A stretch of 64,000 bases of DNA, taken from positions 1,296,297 to 1,360,296 of the forward strand of contig NZ_LR027848.1 in NCBI RefSeq assembly GCF_900607235.1. The letters are read 5' to 3'. A program made the translations under genes and the position numbers. The notes beneath the pieces are model-generated. The model was not told the DNA's origin. It was given only the letters and a program-made list of their open reading frames with translations, and did no database searches. The DNA is from Olivibacter jilunii. GTDB taxonomy: Bacteria > Bacteroidota > Bacteroidia > Sphingobacteriales > Sphingobacteriaceae. Below are positions 17,954 through 26,823 of the stretch, in pieces (the first letter of the stretch is position 1; every line of letters begins with the position of its first letter).

Positions 17954-19126
17954 TTAAGAGTACAGCTTTCCGATATCTCTCCAGCTTAACACCTTATATT
18001 TTGTGCGCTCTTGGTTTTCATTACCACCATAAATTAAGGTTTTATTCACGGGTTGTGGACTTGCTAGCTCAGCGAAATAGTCCATATTGGCGAAAAGCTT
18101 TGGTGTAACGGTTTGTGTGGCTTTTACTTCGAAGATCTCAAAACCATTGGCTTTTTTAAGAAGGAAATCAATTTCGTGTTGATTGCTGTCTTGCCAGAAA
18201 TAGGATTCTTGATGAAGATATTGATGTGCGTTGTGCTTAATGAAATCAGCGATGACCATGTTCTCAAAAATGTTACCTTTTAAGCGGTTTTCGGACACTT
18301 CTTCTTGATGGCGAATACCCAATAGATGACATAATAAACCGCTGTCATAAAAATATAGCTTGGGGCTTTTGATTAGCCGTTTGTTAAAATTTTCGTGATA
18401 AGGATTGAGCAAAAAGATAATATAACTGCTTTCTAGAATAGATAACCAGGCTTTAGCTGTAGGTTGACTAATATCACAAGCATTTGCCAATGCGCTGATA
18501 TTAAGTAGTTGGCCGGCGCGACTGGCGCATAGGCCAAGAAATGTGCGGAAGGTTTTTAGATCACGGATATTGATCAAGGTGGTTACATCCTTTTCGATAT
18601 AGGTTTGGATGTAATTTGCATAAAATATATTCGGGTCGATTTCACGATCGAATATTGCCGGGTAAAAGCCCTTGAAACAGGCATCGGTATAGGTCTTGGA
18701 CAATAACCGTGCGTTTTCCATTTCCTGTATATCAAAAGGTAATAATTTGAACAGCGCTATCCTTCCGGATAGGGTTTGCGTAATACTGTTCAGCAGGTGA
18801 AAATTTTGGGAGCCTGATAGAATGAATTGTCCCATTTTACCGGTTTCATCCACCTTTGATTGGATGTAAGAAAAAAGTTCAGGTGTTCGTTGTGCTTCAT
18901 CTAAAATAACCTTTCCGTCATATTGTTGCAAAAAGCCGTTGGGGTCTTCATTTGCAAAAGAACGGATGTCAGGATTTTCTAACGTTATATATTTATAGTC
19001 TTTGAATAGATGCTTCAATAAAGTTGTTTTTCCTGATTGCCTAGGACCGGTAATTGCTAATACCGGGAACTTCTCCTTTTGGGCCAGCAGGATACTTGAA
19101 ACAGAGCGGTTTATGAATTTTTCCAT
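17954..19126 (-). CDS. AAA ATPase with DUF4143-type C-terminal domain
   Basis: 390 residues. The P-loop is GPRQSGKTT (about 27-35), Walker B is KVILDEAQ, and sensor 1 is FILSGSQN. A helical/winged-helix part follows with LLNISALANACDISQPTAKAWL. The C-terminal 130 residues carry YFYDSGLLCHLLGI, then HEIDFLL and FEIFEVKA, which resembles a PD-(D/E)xK nuclease-like core. Cellular function of this very common Bacteroidota family is unknown. It converges on nanH and probably has nothing to do with sialic acid. Four 22-bp direct repeats lie upstream of its start, the kind of array repeatedly seen next to this family. Confidence 0.87.
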   Translation of the reverse strand: MEKFINRSVSSILLAQKEKFPVLAITGPRQSGKTTLLKHLFKDYKYITLENPDIRSFANEDPNGFLQQYDGKVILDEAQRTPELFSYIQSKVDETGKMGQFILSGSQNFHLLNSITQTLSGRIALFKLLPFDIQEMENARLLSKTYTDACFKGFYPAIFDREIDPNIFYANYIQTYIEKDVTTLINIRDLKTFRTFLGLCASRAGQLLNISALANACDISQPTAKAWLSILESSYIIFLLNPYHENFNKRLIKSPKLYFYDSGLLCHLLGIRHQEEVSENRLKGNIFENMVIADFIKHNAHQYLHQESYFWQDSNQHEIDFLLKKANGFEIFEVKATQTVTPKLFANMDYFAELASPQPVNKTLIYGGNENQERTKYKVLSWRDIGKLYS

Positions 19127-19156
19127 CTTCCTATTTTTTCAAAAATACGTAGTAAT

Positions 19157-19241
19157 TTTGAAAATACATAAGATTAATTTTGAATTTACATGAACTAAAC
19201 TTTGAAATTACATGGAATAAATTTTGAATTTGCATAGAAAT
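19157..19241. repeat. 22-bp tandem direct repeat upstream of the DUF4143 ATPase
   Basis: Four units begin at 19157, 19179, 19201 and 19223, each with the core TTGAAnnTACAT followed by an A/T-rich tail. The period is exactly 22 bp, about two helical turns, and the last unit has TGCAT. The units are contiguous, without the spacer/repeat pattern of CRISPR. The position, 31-115 bp before the ATPase ATG, fits a cooperative operator. Confidence 0.8.
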
Positions 19242-19299
19242 CAACTATTGTAGTTCTTGCAAAAGTGAAATGTGAAAAATATACTTGCATACAAATCGT

Positions 19300-21681
19300 C
19301 TACTCATTTCGCAAACTCGTCACCGGATTGGCGGTTGCTGCTTTAATTGCTTGGAAACCAACTGTGAAAAGCGTGATAATGAGCGCCAGTACGGCGGCGG
19401 CGATAAACACGAGCCAGCTGATCTCTACCCGATAGTCATAATTACTAAGCCATTGGCCAAGATAGTACCAAGCCACGGGCACCGCGATGATGCAGGAAAT
19501 GGTAACCAACAGTACAAACTCTTTTGACAGCAGGCGCAGTAAATTTGCGACGCTGGCACCTAATACTTTTCGGATGCCGATCTCTTTGGTCCGTTGCTCT
19601 GCCACAAAGCTGGCCATGCCGAACAGTCCGAGGCAGGAAATGAAGATGGCAAGTACAGCGAAATAAGAAGATAACTTGCCGATGCGTTCTTCTGTTTTGA
19701 ACTTGTCGCCAAAAGCTTCATCGACAAATGAATACTCAAAGGGAACATCATCCACGTATTTCTTCCAAATATTTTCAATGGTGCTAATGGATTGGCTGGG
19801 GTTCTGTTTTGGATTTAACCTTAAGACAATGTTTACCATTGCGTCGTACGTGTCGAGGTGATAAAAGGTTGGCCGCACGGGGAAGAAAGGCGATTCTTGC
19901 AAGATGTCGTCAACTACGCCTATAACGGTAAAGCGGTCGTCACCTTGCCGAATCGTTTTTCCTACGGGATCTTCAAGGCCCATAAATCGGGCGGCCGATT
20001 CGTTGATGATAAAGGCCGATGAATCGGTAGCCATATCTCGTGAAAAATCCCTCCCCGCTTTTATCTTCCATTGTATGGTTTTGCCGAAGTCGTATGATAC
20101 GGAGTTATTCGGGAAGTCGGTAGCTAGATCGGGGTCTTTGCCTTCCCACTCAAAGCCGCCATTGCTGTTCCATACACCCGTAACAGGAACGGCTCCGGCC
20201 ATCTCCTCAATGGCACCGGAATTCTTTAATTCGGTTCGGAATGCCTCGAAATGTTTCCGCAGCTCGTTTTGGAAGGACAAGTTTACTAAGCCGTTTTTGG
20301 TGTAACCAACGGGCCGGGCTTTGGCATGCTGAATTTGTTGGTAGACGATTATGGTACCAATAATGAGCATGACGGATACCGTGAATTGGATAACGACCAA
20401 CACCCTGCGGGGAACCGATGCAAAACGGCCGACTTTGAAGGTTCCTTTCAACACTTTCAGCGGATGGAAGGAGGATAGGTAGAAAGCCGGATAGCTGCCG
20501 GCCAGTAGGCCGGTAATAAAAACAAAAACCAAGCTTGCCGTCCAGAATATGGGATTGAGCCAGGGGAGGCCGATTTTCTTGCCCGCGACTTCATTGAAGG
20601 CCGGTAAAAATAACACGACCAACAGCAGCGATAAAACAAAAGCAATCAGCACGGTGATATACGACTCGGCGAAGAACCTTCCAATGAGCTGCCAACGATG
20701 CGAACCAACAGTTTTGCGGATGCCTACTTCCTTCGCCTGTTTTTCGCTCCTTGCGGTGGCCAGGTTCATAAAATTAATGCAAGCTAATATCAATACAAAG
20801 CCGCCAATAAGGCCAAACAGTCGTACATAACGGATACCTCCACCGGTATTTACTCCGTTACGGAACTCATTATATAAATTCCATTTGGACATAGGCTGCA
20901 GGAAAACTACCCACTCGGCTTTTTGATCCTCGTCCCTTACATTATCCATTTTCACGTTTTTGATTTTCGAAGAGATGCTTTCCATATCTCCTTTCTCGGT
21001 AATCTGCACGAAAGTTTGACTGAAGTTGCTGCTCCAGGGCTGTTCCATTTGGCTGGCCCAGGGGTTTTGGATCAGCCATAAAGACCAGGGTAGGATAACT
21101 TTCACATTGGCAAAGGAGCTGTTGCTGGGGAGATCGTCGTATACGCCGGTTACTTTTACTTGTTGGCTGCGATCTAAGGTTATGGTTTTGCCCATGGGAT
21201 CTTCATCGCCAAATAGGGCTTCTGCAGCCGAGGCTGAGAGCAGAATGGAATGCGGATCGTGCAGGCCCGCCCGGCTTCCTTTCAGCATGTGGAGGCTCAG
21301 CATGTCGGGGGCATCTTTTTCAAAGTAGATACCTTCTTGGTTGATACGTTTATCACCGATGGAGAGCAGCGGATTGAAATTCCAGGACGCCTGTACTACA
21401 TATTTAAAATCGCTTCCGTATTTAGCCCGTAATTCCGGGCCCATCAAAGCAGGATTGGCAGTTTGGGTACCTATTTTGCCGTTAAAGTTGGCGTGCTGCA
21501 TCACCTGCGCGATGCGATCATAATTCTTATGATAGGTATTGAATGTCAGTTCATCATATACCCATAACCCAATCAACATCACGACGGCCATACCCACTGC
21601 GAGGCCACCGATGTTAATGGCGCTGTATCCTTTGCTTTTTGCTAAGTTGCGCCAAGCGGTTTTGAGATAATTTTTGATCAT
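19300..21681 (-). CDS. MacB/FtsX-type ABC transporter permease (intact paralogue)
   Basis: 793 residues. Membrane segment 1 lies at about 20-42 (INIGGLAVGMAVVMLIGLW), followed by a MacB-type periplasmic core to about 270. Three helices with LFGLIGGFVLILACINFMNLATARSEKQAKEVGIRKTVGS form the first FtsX unit, then another periplasmic domain, and a C-terminal FtsX unit with FVAEQRTKEIGIRKVLGAS. These permeases normally pair with an ATPase, but none is adjacent, which is usual for Bacteroidota orphan permeases induced by envelope stress or antimicrobials. It is nearly identical in architecture and length to the frameshifted gene at 1587-3967, so this copy presumably supplies the function. Confidence 0.88.
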   Translation of the reverse strand: MIKNYLKTAWRNLAKSKGYSAINIGGLAVGMAVVMLIGLWVYDELTFNTYHKNYDRIAQVMQHANFNGKIGTQTANPALMGPELRAKYGSDFKYVVQASWNFNPLLSIGDKRINQEGIYFEKDAPDMLSLHMLKGSRAGLHDPHSILLSASAAEALFGDEDPMGKTITLDRSQQVKVTGVYDDLPSNSSFANVKVILPWSLWLIQNPWASQMEQPWSSNFSQTFVQITEKGDMESISSKIKNVKMDNVRDEDQKAEWVVFLQPMSKWNLYNEFRNGVNTGGGIRYVRLFGLIGGFVLILACINFMNLATARSEKQAKEVGIRKTVGSHRWQLIGRFFAESYITVLIAFVLSLLLVVLFLPAFNEVAGKKIGLPWLNPIFWTASLVFVFITGLLAGSYPAFYLSSFHPLKVLKGTFKVGRFASVPRRVLVVIQFTVSVMLIIGTIIVYQQIQHAKARPVGYTKNGLVNLSFQNELRKHFEAFRTELKNSGAIEEMAGAVPVTGVWNSNGGFEWEGKDPDLATDFPNNSVSYDFGKTIQWKIKAGRDFSRDMATDSSAFIINESAARFMGLEDPVGKTIRQGDDRFTVIGVVDDILQESPFFPVRPTFYHLDTYDAMVNIVLRLNPKQNPSQSISTIENIWKKYVDDVPFEYSFVDEAFGDKFKTEERIGKLSSYFAVLAIFISCLGLFGMASFVAEQRTKEIGIRKVLGASVANLLRLLSKEFVLLVTISCIIAVPVAWYYLGQWLSNYDYRVEISWLVFIAAAVLALIITLFTVGFQAIKAATANPVTSLRNE

Positions 21682-21739
21682 CGCGTTTATATTTTGAAAC
21701 AGCGTATTGGTTTTTTGCCAGTATGCTGCTCAAAATACA

Positions 21740-21844
21740 TCAGCAACTACGCCAAAAGTATAACTTATTGATTATGTTGTTGTTAATTGAAAGTATGCTT
21801 GAGTAAGTGTTCGATTTTGAACAGGTGCTGTTCGTATCCGGACG
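21740..21844 (-). promoter_or_regulatory. Sigma54-like promoter and two upstream dyads for the second FtsX permease
   Basis: Minus strand TTGG-N8-CTGA at 21755-21740, then, 53 bp upstream, TGTTCGATTTTGAACA (21808-21823) and TGTTCGTATCCGGACG (21829-21844), again with a 21-bp period. Spacing is identical to the element at 4014-4118. The 21682-22005 interval otherwise holds only the 5' side of the nucleoside hydrolase gene; an imperfect TACTTTTA at 21984-21991 is the only candidate -7 box there, without a good -33. Confidence 0.5.
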
Positions 21845-22005
21845 AATCGCTAATGTTGTTAGGTTAGTTGAAAGTATTTGATGAAAATAACGTTTATTTT
21901 GAGCCCAATATGGATAGAAGCCTATAGGAGGGCGGATAGTGGCGGATTTTTTGTTTCGGTATAAAGATTAAAAGGATTTTTTATACTTTTAAAACAAACA
22001 AAATT

Positions 22006-22989
22006 ATGAAAAAGGCCATTTATATGTTCGCCGCATGGGTGATGCTAAGTAGTATGCAGATGCAAGCACAAGAGCGAACGAGCAAAATTCCAAAACTGAT
22101 CTTTGATACGGATATGGGGCCGGATTACGATGATGTGGGCGCTATTGCAATCTTACATCATTTGGCAGCGAAGGGCGAGTGCGAAATATTGGCGACCGTT
22201 GCCAGTGATAGCCATGTATCGATAGCACCGACTATTGAATTGTTTAATCGGTATTTTAAAAGGCCGGATATCCCGGTTGGGATGGCCGCTGCAGATGCAC
22301 CGACAATTGAAGCGGGTAATCACTGGAACGATTTGCTGATCAAGCGCTTTGATCCTTCTTTGCAAGGAAAGCGTTATCCTTCGGCTATTGAAGTATACAG
22401 GAAAATATTGGCCGGTCAGCAGGATCATAGTGTAACGATTGTTACCGTCGGCTTTCTGTCGAACCTGAAAGCGCTGTTGCAATCGAAACCTGATCAGTTT
22501 TCGCCACTTAACGGCGCGGAGTTGGTAAAACAAAAGATAAAAAAGCTGGTTGCCATGGCCGGTAGCTTCCCACAAGGTGCTGAGTTTAATGTAATGAAAG
22601 ATGCATCAGCTTCTTATGAGGCTTTTAGGCACTGGCCAAGTCCGATCTTGTTCAGCGGCTTTGAAATCGGTAAAGAGCTCTTTACCGGCGGTCGTGTAGC
22701 ACAGGAAAACACCGAGGAGAATCCGGTGGCCTGGGCCTATGCTTATAATCTCCGGACCTACGCCAAGGAAGGCGAAAAAAGCAGACCCTCCTGGGATCAA
22801 ACAGCGGTGTTGTGTGCGATACGGAATCCGGAAGACTACTTCTATGTAAATGGTCCGGGGCAGTTTGTAGTTGACGAAAAAGGTAATAATGTTTGGAACC
22901 CCAACGGAAAGGCCGAGCATTATTTCCTTTCGCATAAATATCCCTATAATGAGATGGCGAAAAAGATTGAAGATTTGATGATGCCGTAG
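22006..22989 (+). CDS. Secreted inosine-uridine-type nucleoside hydrolase
   Basis: 327 residues with a signal peptide (about 1-22, ending MQAQ). The hallmark Ca-binding aspartate cluster of nucleoside hydrolases is present as FDTDMGPDYDDVGAI (about 33-47). Further conserved parts are IVTVGFLSNLKALL, a MAGSFPQGAEFNV stretch and the C-terminal SWDQTAVL with its Asp. The enzyme cleaves ribonucleosides to base and ribose, here in the periplasm, so it would scavenge external nucleosides. It stands alone on the plus strand, divergent from the FtsX permease and abutting the convergent lipoprotein gene with no gap. Confidence 0.9.
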   Translation: MKKAIYMFAAWVMLSSMQMQAQERTSKIPKLIFDTDMGPDYDDVGAIAILHHLAAKGECEILATVASDSHVSIAPTIELFNRYFKRPDIPVGMAAADAPTIEAGNHWNDLLIKRFDPSLQGKRYPSAIEVYRKILAGQQDHSVTIVTVGFLSNLKALLQSKPDQFSPLNGAELVKQKIKKLVAMAGSFPQGAEFNVMKDASASYEAFRHWPSPILFSGFEIGKELFTGGRVAQENTEENPVAWAYAYNLRTYAKEGEKSRPSWDQTAVLCAIRNPEDYFYVNGPGQFVVDEKGNNVWNPNGKAEHYFLSHKYPYNEMAKKIEDLMMP

Positions 22990-23676
22990 CTAATAAGGCG
23001 CGTAGATACCGGTAACCACAGATAACAGTTTACCTTCTTCAAAATAGAGATGAACACGCTTTTGTTTGCCATCGGCTTCGCTATGGGCAAAATACCATTG
23101 GGGTGATCGAGCCATAGCCGGGTCAAAATCTTTGTTGGTATTTTTGGAGAATAGGGAAATGCGCTGGAATTTACGCGCGTACTGGTTGATACTGCTAAGT
23201 GCTAATAATTGCGGATAGACGCGGCTAACTTCCATACCCACGTTAACACGCATGGGCGAAAAATTGTTGTTGGGCCAGCTGTTAAGCTGCTTGCCATCAT
23301 TGGTATAAATGGACTTGATGCGGTCGTCTTCAAAATAAAGCTGAACGCCGGTGCCGGTGCCCTTTTCTTCATCAAAGAGTAAGGCATTGTATAAGCCGAT
23401 TTTTCCGGCTATGTCTTCCATTTTATGATAGATGTTGGATACTACTTGCACGTTGGGGGTATGGCTTTGCAAGCGCTGCTGTACGACCTGATAGGCCTCG
23501 GTAGCATTGGCGCCAATGGTAAAGCCTTCTACGAGGCCGCTGCTAATGCTGTCTTTAGCGATTTCTCTCCATTGTTGGGGCTCTACAATGATGGGGTTTT
23601 CAGTTTCTTCTTTCTCGCAACCGATAACGAATAAGATACCGAGAAAGAGGGCGCAGGCTAGGTGTATTTTTTTCAT
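22990..23676 (-). CDS. Lipoprotein of unknown function
   Basis: 228 residues. The signal peptide is followed by a lipobox Cys at about residue 20 (LFVIGCEKEE), so the mature protein should be anchored in a membrane facing the periplasm or surface. The rest is a mixed alpha/beta sequence (QQRLQSHTPNVQVVSNIYHKM; VQLYFEDDRIKSIYTNDGK; VHLYFEEGKLLSVVTG) with two similar YFEx(D/G) strand motifs, which hints at an internal duplication. I do not recognise the family. It lies 151 bp downstream of ridA-like on the same strand and may be a separate unit. Confidence 0.7.
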   Translation of the reverse strand: MKKIHLACALFLGILFVIGCEKEETENPIIVEPQQWREIAKDSISSGLVEGFTIGANATEAYQVVQQRLQSHTPNVQVVSNIYHKMEDIAGKIGLYNALLFDEEKGTGTGVQLYFEDDRIKSIYTNDGKQLNSWPNNNFSPMRVNVGMEVSRVYPQLLALSSINQYARKFQRISLFSKNTNKDFDPAMARSPQWYFAHSEADGKQKRVHLYFEEGKLLSVVTGIYAPY

Positions 23677-23827
23677 GACCTTGATTTAGGGGTTTATAAA
23701 GAAAACGGGAAGAAGATGGAAAGCGCTACAAGTGAGCCGGCGCGAATTGACCTAGGATATCAAACGGAAAGTAATTGAATACTTTCCGGAAGCGTAGGTA
23801 GATGGAGTAAAAAAAGGTTTATGAAGA

Positions 23828-24250
23828 CTACAACCTTGCCATGGCACTTATTTCAATGTGTGCGTTTCTGGCAAGTTTTTGTACGGCTACACAAGTCCGC
23901 ACCGGGTAGGGTGCTTTGAAATGAGCAGTATATAGCCGATTGAAGGTGTTGAAGTGAGTCATGCTGCTCAAATAAACCGTTACGCTGAAAATCTTTTCTT
24001 TACTGCTGTTGGCCGTGCTTAGCACCTGATCTAAATTGCCAAATAGCTGGAGCACTTCTTGTTCGAATGTTGGCGGGATGCGGCCTGCCGCGTCTAAGCC
24101 TAATAGGCCGGATGTATAGACGACTCCTTGCTGCACCACGTAATCGCTATAGGGCTTTAGCACTTCGTCTGTTTTTGTTTGTGCACTTAGTTGCAAGCAT
24201 ATGACGCTGTAACATAGCGCTAAACAGGTTGTTAAGATGTTAGTTTTCAT
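23828..24250 (-). CDS. RidA/YjgF-family protein with signal peptide
   Basis: 140 residues. A 23-residue signal peptide (ending LQLSA) precedes a RidA fold with VVYTSGLLGLDAAGRIPP, EKIFSVTVYLSSMTHFNTFN and the active-site arginine in YPVRTCVAVQKLA, ending IEISAMARL. Cytoplasmic RidA hydrolyses reactive enamines/imines; an exported version is less usual, and its substrate is unknown. It is the last gene of a three-gene minus-strand unit (MBL hydrolase, M28 peptidase, RidA), 24 bp after the peptidase. All three have export signals, pointing to a shared periplasmic pathway. Confidence 0.87.
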   Translation of the reverse strand: MKTNILTTCLALCYSVICLQLSAQTKTDEVLKPYSDYVVQQGVVYTSGLLGLDAAGRIPPTFEQEVLQLFGNLDQVLSTANSSKEKIFSVTVYLSSMTHFNTFNRLYTAHFKAPYPVRTCVAVQKLARNAHIEISAMARL

Positions 24251-24274
24251 GGAGATAAATCATTTTATTGTTTT

Positions 24275-25660
24275 TTACAAACCGTACTCGCTTATCAGGA
24301 AGGCCATCACGGTCATGGCCACCGCTCCTAAGGTCACTTCCCTATAATTGAGCTTATCAAGGGTGTCTAATTCGCTATGGTGAATGTCAAACAGCCGATG
24401 CGATTCACAATCTAAACTCAGTAATACCTTGGATAAATCTTTCATGGCGACAATGTCTACGCCTCTATGCTTCGGAAGGATACGTCCCATGCCATATTGG
24501 GATAAAAGCGAACTATAAGCCGTGATCTGATCCACGGGTTGTGGGTCGCCATCAATACGAAATCCAACCGGTTGAAAGCCGCCGGCGTCAGACTCGATGG
24601 ATGCAAGGTGTTTCTCCTCATTTTCTCTTGCCGCAGACGCATATTTACTGCCGCCATGAGCACCGGATTCCTCGTTCATATAGAAGATAAAGCGAATGCT
24701 TCGTTTGGGTTTGGACGCTAAGGTTTTAAATAAGCGAAGCGCCTCGATGGTCTGTACAATACCCGTGGCATCGTCGCTGGCACCTTCGCCTACATCCCAC
24801 GAATCAATATGTGCACCGATGGTGATGAATTCATCCGGGAATTCGGCCCCGGTTATTTCGGCAATGACATTGTTCGAAACAATCGCGGGCAAGGTGCTGC
24901 AGTGCATCTCTAAAGAGAATCGGAGCGTGGGATTATCTTTAAGCTTTTGGCTCAGCAGGTCGGCGCTGCGTGTGCCGAGTGCGGCAGCCGGGATTTTGCT
25001 GATTCCATTCGCATACTGCATGGCGCCGGTATGTGGATAATAATCCTTGGCAAGTGTTAGTGAACGCACTAAGGCGCCTACAGCCCCTTTTTTGGCAGCT
25101 TCAATGGCGCCTATGGAGCGCTGATCAACAGCTTCTAGGTAGGCTTCAAATGGATCGATTTTAGTGGGATCCATAGCGCGGTTGTAGAAAACAAATTTGC
25201 CTTTTACTTTATCGGCCGGTAAGGCTGACAATTCCGCCCATGATTTTACCTCCACAACTTCGGCACGCAAGGTGCCCTTGGTGGCCACCGATCCACCAAG
25301 GGCGAGTACCTGCATTTGTTGCAAGCTATGACCGGCCGTTTGGATGAAAGCCTTCTCTTTTGGGCCTCTTTTCCATACCGGAATGTTAACGGCTTGTAAA
25401 TAGACGCTGTCGGGCCTTAATGCTTCCAGCTGCATCTTGATCCAGTGCACGGCTGCTTCTGCCTGTGGTGAGCCGGAAATCCGGTGGCCGATCTGTTTGG
25501 TTAAATCGTGCAGATGGGCCGGTATAGGCGCATTTGTTAGTGACTGATTGAAAAAATGTGCAATCGTTGCTTTTTTGTCTTCGTGCGTCGTTTGGGCTGA
25601 AAGATTCTTGAAAAGAAGAAAAACAGCGGCAACGCAAATCCAATACTTCATGTGTCTCAT
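24275..25660 (-). CDS. Secreted M28-family zinc aminopeptidase
   Basis: 461 residues with a signal peptide (ending NLSA). The protease-associated insertion covers about 110-250. The catalytic domain then gives all five zinc ligands and the general base: GAHIDSWDVGEGASDDATG (His, Asp), NEESGAHGG (catalytic Glu and ligand Glu), ESDAGG (Asp) and IHHSELDT (His). It is similar to carboxypeptidase Q/aminopeptidases of M28. It should remove residues from peptides in the periplasm. The start at Met1 or Met4 (25651) is uncertain. It sits 9 bp after the MBL hydrolase gene in the same unit. Confidence 0.9.
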   Translation of the reverse strand: MRHMKYWICVAAVFLLFKNLSAQTTHEDKKATIAHFFNQSLTNAPIPAHLHDLTKQIGHRISGSPQAEAAVHWIKMQLEALRPDSVYLQAVNIPVWKRGPKEKAFIQTAGHSLQQMQVLALGGSVATKGTLRAEVVEVKSWAELSALPADKVKGKFVFYNRAMDPTKIDPFEAYLEAVDQRSIGAIEAAKKGAVGALVRSLTLAKDYYPHTGAMQYANGISKIPAAALGTRSADLLSQKLKDNPTLRFSLEMHCSTLPAIVSNNVIAEITGAEFPDEFITIGAHIDSWDVGEGASDDATGIVQTIEALRLFKTLASKPKRSIRFIFYMNEESGAHGGSKYASAARENEEKHLASIESDAGGFQPVGFRIDGDPQPVDQITAYSSLLSQYGMGRILPKHRGVDIVAMKDLSKVLLSLDCESHRLFDIHHSELDTLDKLNYREVTLGAVAMTVMAFLISEYGL

Positions 25661-25669
25661 TTTTTTGTT

Positions 25670-26647
25670 TTACTGTCCCTTGCCTGTTGGGTCGATTGTA
25701 TAGTTGATGGGATACCAGCGATAACCATTTCCTTCCTTTTTGATATGGCCAATACCTGGATAGGAGAGGTGATCTGCCGCAATCCAGTATTTATGTTGAG
25801 CGGCATCGGCAAAAGCCTTTTTACGTGTCATTGCAGCCTGCTCTGGATTGATGTCGTAAACTATTCTTACGTCGGGATTGGGGAATTGTACGGCGGCAGA
25901 ATGCAATAGATCACCCCAGAACATGATTTTTTCATTTTTGCTGATTAGCTGATAAAAGGTATGCCCCGGCGTATGTCCTTGAGCAGCCACAGGCGTCAGA
26001 CCTGGAAACAGTTCTTTCCCAAACGCAAAGGTTTTGACCTTTCCCGCGTTCAAATAGGGCAGGATTCTTTCCCGCGCTTGCTCGAAATATACTTTCTTAT
26101 CGGCCGGAGCGTTTTTATAACTTTCCTCGCCTAACCAAAAGTCCAGTTCGGGTTTGCTGACATATACCGTAGCATTGGGGAAAACCATTTTGTCGCCATC
26201 CATCAGTCCACCGGTATGATCGGTATGAATATGTGTCACCAGAATCACATCAATTTGCTTCGGATCATAACCTGCTTTCAAAAGGTTACGGGGTAGAAAG
26301 CCTAAAGACGGTCCGTATAAATCGGCCGTTCCGGCATCTACCATCATCAGTTTGTTATCTAATTTAAATAAATAGGCGTTTACAGACGCTTCGTTTTCGT
26401 CGGTTTGAAAGTTCTCAGCAGTAAGGTGGTCAATTTCTTCATCGGTAGTGTTTATCAACAGGTCTTTAAGAACTTGGTTGACACTGCCATCTAAGAGTGC
26501 GGTGATTTTAACGTCGCCCAATACCATTTCGTAGCTACTGGGCTGCTTTAAGTAAGGGGATCTTTGTTGTGCGGGCAGCTCGGCATGAATGCCTACAAAG
26601 AGGCTGAATAAGGTGCCGAATAGGAGTTTTGAACGTTTAATCTTCAT
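25670..26647 (-). CDS. Secreted metallo-beta-lactamase-fold hydrolase (lactonase-like)
   Basis: 325 residues with an N-terminal signal peptide (to about AELPA). Metal sites are complete: the HxHxDH motif in VTHIHTDHTGG, the later His in GHTPGH, the Asp in FWGDLLH and the final His in AADHLSYPG. This set and the DAGTADLYG element resemble the lactonase-like group (AHL lactonases, methyl parathion hydrolase) rather than beta-lactamases; the substrate cannot be told from sequence. It is the first gene of the MBL-M28-RidA unit. Its promoter shares a control region with the divergent HxlR gene. Confidence 0.88.
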   Translation of the reverse strand: MKIKRSKLLFGTLFSLFVGIHAELPAQQRSPYLKQPSSYEMVLGDVKITALLDGSVNQVLKDLLINTTDEEIDHLTAENFQTDENEASVNAYLFKLDNKLMMVDAGTADLYGPSLGFLPRNLLKAGYDPKQIDVILVTHIHTDHTGGLMDGDKMVFPNATVYVSKPELDFWLGEESYKNAPADKKVYFEQARERILPYLNAGKVKTFAFGKELFPGLTPVAAQGHTPGHTFYQLISKNEKIMFWGDLLHSAAVQFPNPDVRIVYDINPEQAAMTRKKAFADAAQHKYWIAADHLSYPGIGHIKKEGNGYRWYPINYTIDPTGKGQ

Positions 26648-26700
26648 TGTTAATGCTGTTTAAATTAAAAAGTTGAATTCTGCGCGCAAGAATTAGAATG

Positions 26701-26803
26701 CAAATCTAGGGTCGTAGGATCTGATAAACAAGTACGTACTTGATTGTAGCATAGGTACAAAAAAGTACCTATGGCTATAAAATAACAAATTGTTTTACCT
26801 TTG
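26701..26803. promoter_or_regulatory. Divergent HxlR/MBL-operon control region with two GTAC palindromes
   Basis: Minus-strand promoter: TTG (26731-26729), 20 bp, TAGATTTG (26708-26701). Plus-strand -7 box for the HxlR gene: TACCTTTG (26796-26803). Two perfect dyads are present: CAAGTACGTACTTG (26729-26742), which includes the minus-strand -33 TTG, and ATAGGTAC-N6-GTACCTAT (26751-26772), which ends where the plus-strand -33 should lie. The two dyads share the GTAC core and have centres 26 bp apart. This is a convincing operator pair for the HxlR protein, repressing both directions. Confidence 0.65.
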
Positions 26804-26823
26804 TATATAAATACCAGCATGCT

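Noticed and set aside
19157-19241. The 22-bp repeat array as a CRISPR
   Set aside because: Units are contiguous and imperfect, with no unique spacers, and there are no cas genes in the window.
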